A stretch of 64,000 nucleotides of DNA from positions 930,001 through 994,000 of the forward strand of contig OZ241348.1 of NCBI GenBank assembly GCA_965199915.1, read 5' to 3'. The DNA is from VXYL01 sp965199915. Its GTDB lineage: Bacteria; Pseudomonadota; Gammaproteobacteria; Pseudomonadales; Azotimanducaceae. Below, one piece after another: positions 60,906 to 64,000 of this stretch; positions within the stretch are counted from its first letter, which is position 1, and each line of letters starts with the position of its first letter. Under the pieces are notes generated by a model that worked only from the letters and a program-made list of their open reading frames with translations, did not search any database and was not told where the DNA came from. The translations under genes and the position numbers were made by a program.

Positions 60906-63482
60906 CTACTCCGACGGCGCCGAGACGGACCTTGTGCGCCACGGGAACTCCACCCGCCACAACTCCCTCGCACCCGGTTGGTGCTGGCCGGTGCGCATGG
61001 CGGCGATGTCGTAGTCCGGCAGGCGCAAGCTCGCGACGCACCTGCCGTCGAACGACCCGCCGTGGTCTTCCAAACGGAAGTCCAGATTGTCGAAGCCGGC
61101 GCGGCGTCGGCGCGCCGGCAGGTCGCGCACCCGCACCGGCGTGACGTGTAGGAAGAACGGTGCCTCGGCCCCGGCCGCCGCGCAGGGCTCGCGGATGTAG
61201 GTCAATGTCCTGCCGTCGCTGTCGTCCAAGTACACGTCGAAGTCGCCCTGCGCCGTGGGTTGCCGCGCGCGGGCCCTTTGCGCCGCTGAACGCAGCGCCT
61301 CGGCGCGTAGACCGGTGTTGTGCCGTGTCCACCAAGCCGGCACCCCGTCCGCGCCCAAGCGCCCAACGCGCAGGGTGGCGATAGGATACTTCGGCAGCGG
61401 CAGCTTCACCATGCACTTGTCGTCGAACCGCACTCCGCCCCGTTCGAGGAAGTCGAAATCCAAGTTGTCAAACCGCAGGCGGCGGCCAGCGGGAAGGTCT
61501 TCCACATTCACCGGCACCACATGCGCGAGGAAACGGCCGGCCGTGTCCGCGGGAGCGCAGGGCGTCTTCAGGAGAGCGAGCTCGGCGGCGCTGCCCAGCA
61601 AGTGGATGTCCCACATCGACCTTGCCACCAGCTGGCTCTCGACGACGCGCTGGTACTCCCGCCGGCGCGCCGCGGCGATCTCCTCCACGGCCCGCAACGA
61701 ACGGTAAAGGAACACGAAACGGTGCGAAGGCGTTAGCAGCAACTCGCTCTCCACCCGCTCCAAGCTCAGCACGAAATCCGCGGCGCGGCCATGCGTCCGC
61801 GCGTGGTCCTGGTACTGCAACACGCTGCCGGCCATGTAGTACCAGAACTTGCGCCGCTGCGGCAGCAAGTAGCGGAAAGCCCCCGGCGCGGACGCCACCA
61901 GCACGTCGCGGCCGCGGGTGTGTTCGCGGATGGTCTCGAACTCCGCGAGCAGCGCTTGTTCACGCTTCCCGGTCTCGGCGTCCCAGCCCACAACGGCCAT
62001 GCGCTCGCTCGACAACGCGAACACGAGCGCCGCCCCCAGCGCCAAGCCCAAGACGAGCTGCGTCCCCCAACGCGCAAGGCGGCGCGCCGCAAGCAAGAGC
62101 AAAGTGAAAAAGGACAGCGCTACGCCGATGTAGGAAAGCGCTTCGAAGTCGTGCGGATAAACGATGGTCTCGTAGCGCATGGGCACAGCCCAAAAGAAGC
62201 CGCTCAACACGAGCACCGCCAGCAGCATCCGCCGGCGTCGGCGGAGAAGGAGTCCCAGGAAACAAGCGGCGACAACCGCAACGCCCACCGGGGCAAGGCG
62301 GGGCTGGATCCGTTGGCGCGGACGCAGGCCGTCGATCCACAGGGGCGGCAGACCCGGCAAAGCGTACGGCAGCGACATTGCGCCGATGCGGTGGAACTGC
62401 CACCTGAAGAATGCCGCCGAAAGGAGTGGTTCGTCCGCGACCGGGCCAGGAACCAAGCCCGTGCGGCGCAGTGCGGAACGCACTGACGGCAGTTCGACGA
62501 TCGACTTCTCGTCGTACGCCGAGCGTTCGGCAAGCACGTTGTAGCCAAGCAGAGCTCCGCCAAACACGACCGCGACCACCCCCAGCAGCATGTAGCGACC
62601 AAACAGCGCCGCCACCACCGCGCGGACACGGCGCCGGAGCGGCGTCCTGCCTTCTTGGGCAAGCCCCGAATGACCGCTGTCGGCGGGTTGTTGCCGCCGC
62701 CATGCTTCGCCGGCCGCGGCGGCGGCGCCGAGGACGATGAAGCACCACAGCAGGCCGTACACTTGCCACACAAGCAACAGCGCCGCGCACACCTTGAGGA
62801 GCAGCTGGAGGAAACGCCGCTTCGGCGTGGTCTCGGCGTCCGCGAACCGGACCATGCCGTGGAAGACCAGCATCAAGGCGAACAGCACCGGGCTGCATTC
62901 GCTTGAGATGGCGTCCGCGTAGCCAAGCGCGTGGCAGGACGAGAAGCCGAGCAGCGTCGCCGCGGTTGCGATCCAACGATCGCCGGCGACTCGCGCCAAC
63001 GCGAAATACGCCAACATGGCGGCGGCGGCGAACAAGCCCAACATGAGCATTCGCGCGGCGAAGATCTGCGCGGACATGTCGCCTTCGAATGGCCAAATGG
63101 CCAATTTGATCAGCACAAACACGCCGCTGGGTCTGCGGTTGTAGACTTTGTAGTTCAGGCGGCCATCTTCCCCTCGGTGCGCGGCAAAAAACCGGAATGG
63201 CTTGGCGAACAGGCTGTCCGCAAGCGCCAAATCGGTCACCGATATCCAGTCGTGAGTCCAAGGCCGGTAGAAGTGCGCGCGGTCGCCGCCGAACGCGAAC
63301 AGCGTGGACAGGGCGAGCAGCAACACGCAAGGTGGCAACCAAGCGCGTTGGCGACGGTTCGTGTGCGAACGCCCCCAGCGGGGCTCGCTGCGCGCTTCTA
63401 CCGGCCAGACGTCGGTCAAGAGACGCTCGGCGTCTTTGGCTACGGCTTCCCGGCGGGCGCCGCCGGAAACTCGACCATCCAC
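60906..63482 (-). CDS. GT-C-like membrane protein, diverged array copy F
   Basis: About 858 residues. It keeps the layout but with little close identity: WLPPCVLLLALSTLFAFGGDRAHFYRPWTHDWISVTDLALADSLF, then NYKVYNRRPSGVFVLIKLAIWPFEGDMSAQIFAARMLML. The C-terminal region carries FLAHVVPVNVEDLPAGRRLRFDNLDFDFLERGGVRFDDKC and FFLHVTPVRVRDLPARRRRAGFDNLDFRLEDHGG, so both modules are present. The start is uncertain: GTG 63480-63482 overlaps the end of copy G by 43 bases; TTG at 63419 is an alternative. About 10 helices. Confidence 0.75.
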   Translation of the reverse strand: MDGRVSGGARREAVAKDAERLLTDVWPVEARSEPRWGRSHTNRRQRAWLPPCVLLLALSTLFAFGGDRAHFYRPWTHDWISVTDLALADSLFAKPFRFFAAHRGEDGRLNYKVYNRRPSGVFVLIKLAIWPFEGDMSAQIFAARMLMLGLFAAAAMLAYFALARVAGDRWIATAATLLGFSSCHALGYADAISSECSPVLFALMLVFHGMVRFADAETTPKRRFLQLLLKVCAALLLVWQVYGLLWCFIVLGAAAAAGEAWRRQQPADSGHSGLAQEGRTPLRRRVRAVVAALFGRYMLLGVVAVVFGGALLGYNVLAERSAYDEKSIVELPSVRSALRRTGLVPGPVADEPLLSAAFFRWQFHRIGAMSLPYALPGLPPLWIDGLRPRQRIQPRLAPVGVAVVAACFLGLLLRRRRRMLLAVLVLSGFFWAVPMRYETIVYPHDFEALSYIGVALSFFTLLLLAARRLARWGTQLVLGLALGAALVFALSSERMAVVGWDAETGKREQALLAEFETIREHTRGRDVLVASAPGAFRYLLPQRRKFWYYMAGSVLQYQDHARTHGRAADFVLSLERVESELLLTPSHRFVFLYRSLRAVEEIAAARRREYQRVVESQLVARSMWDIHLLGSAAELALLKTPCAPADTAGRFLAHVVPVNVEDLPAGRRLRFDNLDFDFLERGGVRFDDKCMVKLPLPKYPIATLRVGRLGADGVPAWWTRHNTGLRAEALRSAAQRARARQPTAQGDFDVYLDDSDGRTLTYIREPCAAAGAEAPFFLHVTPVRVRDLPARRRRAGFDNLDFRLEDHGGSFDGRCVASLRLPDYDIAAMRTGQHQPGARELWRVEFPWRTRSVSAPSE

Positions 63483-64000
63483 AATGCGGACGCGGTTTCG
63501 TCGTACTGCCCGGTGCGCACGTCGGCGATGTCGTAGTCGGGCAGGCGCGCGCGCGCGACGCACCGCCCGTCGAGCCAAGCACCGGCATCCGCCCAACGGA
63601 AGTCCAGATTGTCGAAGCCGGCGCGGCGCCGCGTTCGCGGCAGGTCGCGCCGGTTGAGCGGCGTCACGTGCAGGAAGAAAGACGCTTCCGCCTGGTCACG
63701 CGCGCAAGGCTCGCGGATGTACGTCAGCGTCTTGCCGTCCAAGTACACGTCGAAGCCACCCTGCGCTGTCGGTTGACGAGCCCGCGCCCAGCGCACGGCC
63801 CCGCGCAACGCCGCCGCGCGCAGCCCGGTGTCGAACCGCGGCCACCAAGCCTCCTCGCCGCCGGCGCCCGCCCGTCCCAAGCGCAACGCGGCCACAGCGT
63901 AACGCGGCAGCGGTATGCGCGCCATGCACTTGCCGTCGAACAGCACGCCGCCGCGCGCGCGGAATTCGAAATCCAAGTTGTCGAAGCGCGCACGGCGGCG
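63440..64000 (-). CDS. GT-C-like array copy G (C-terminal part only, cut by the right edge)
   Basis: The last 186 or so codons of another family member most like copy F. It shows the end of one module (ARFDNLDFEFRARGGVLFDGKCMARIPLPRYAVAALRLGR) and a whole second one (FFLHVTPLNRRDLPRTRRRAGFDNLDFRWADAGAWLDGRCVARARLPDYDIADVRTGQY...LWMVEFPA). The linker TGLRAAALRGAVRWARARQPTAQGGFDVYLDGKTLTYIREPC is close to that of copy F. The membrane domain lies outside the window. Confidence 0.8.
   Translation of the reverse strand, partial: RRRARFDNLDFEFRARGGVLFDGKCMARIPLPRYAVAALRLGRAGAGGEEAWWPRFDTGLRAAALRGAVRWARARQPTAQGGFDVYLDGKTLTYIREPCARDQAEASFFLHVTPLNRRDLPRTRRRAGFDNLDFRWADAGAWLDGRCVARARLPDYDIADVRTGQYDETASALWMVEFPAAPAGKP

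Overview
The window is GC-rich chromosomal DNA with closely packed genes and many ATGA, GTGA or TGATG start/stop overlaps. Family content suggests a gammaproteobacterium: GspE-F-G-H-I-J-K order, long-form QueF, a bacterial SRP RNA beside tRNA-Ser, and many RND/ABC exporters. Genus cannot be told from sequence alone. The dense insertion sequences, paralog array and broken gene copies point to a genome under active rearrangement.

Layout. 1-5938 (minus): type II secretion operon gspE-F-G-H-I-J-K, with gspK cut by the left edge. 5968-9138 (plus): divergent secreted leucine-rich-repeat protein. 9160-13322: AAA-type ATPase, an unknown anchored protein and a DUF4062/RecG-like protein. 13319-20154: housekeeping and salvage genes (CaiB/BaiF CoA-transferase, orphan ExbD, threonine aldolase, NupC transporter, PfkB kinase, then a Sir2 and an HDAC-like deacetylase side by side). 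20183-24219: an IS1202/ISNCY-type element with a 17-bp target duplication, carrying two tandem IS4-type copies, the second missing a catalytic block. 24303-27838: two signal-peptide-bearing TldD-like proteins, one with HExxH and one without. 27916-32599: tRNA-Pro, a DUF5916 outer-membrane protein, a small membrane protein, tRNA-Ser, SRP RNA, a lipoprotein and an HEGHH-motif protein.

32737-47582 (minus) is a large export operon. In transcription order it holds a membrane-fusion lipoprotein, an inserted GT-C-like gene, an RND permease, a 1600-residue RND permease fused to an ABC ATPase, an ABC-2-like permease, an MFS transporter and QueF. The RND-ABC fusion is the most unusual single protein: the start of its nucleotide-binding domain appears split from its P-loop by about 200 residues containing membrane helices.

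43777-64000 (minus) is dominated by at least seven copies (A to G, right-hand one cut by the edge) of one large family. Each has an ArnT/PMT-like multi-helix membrane domain followed by a soluble region ending in two related modules of about 100 residues. Copies A, B and C are almost identical over several hundred bases and diverge elsewhere. Fragments of a DUF1499 gene, of a GT-C 5' end and probably of the membrane-fusion gene lie at copy boundaries. They suggest tandem duplication followed by deletion that merged the array with the export operon. A 30-bp dispersed repeat marks two of these junctions and also the end of the ATPase gene near 9151.
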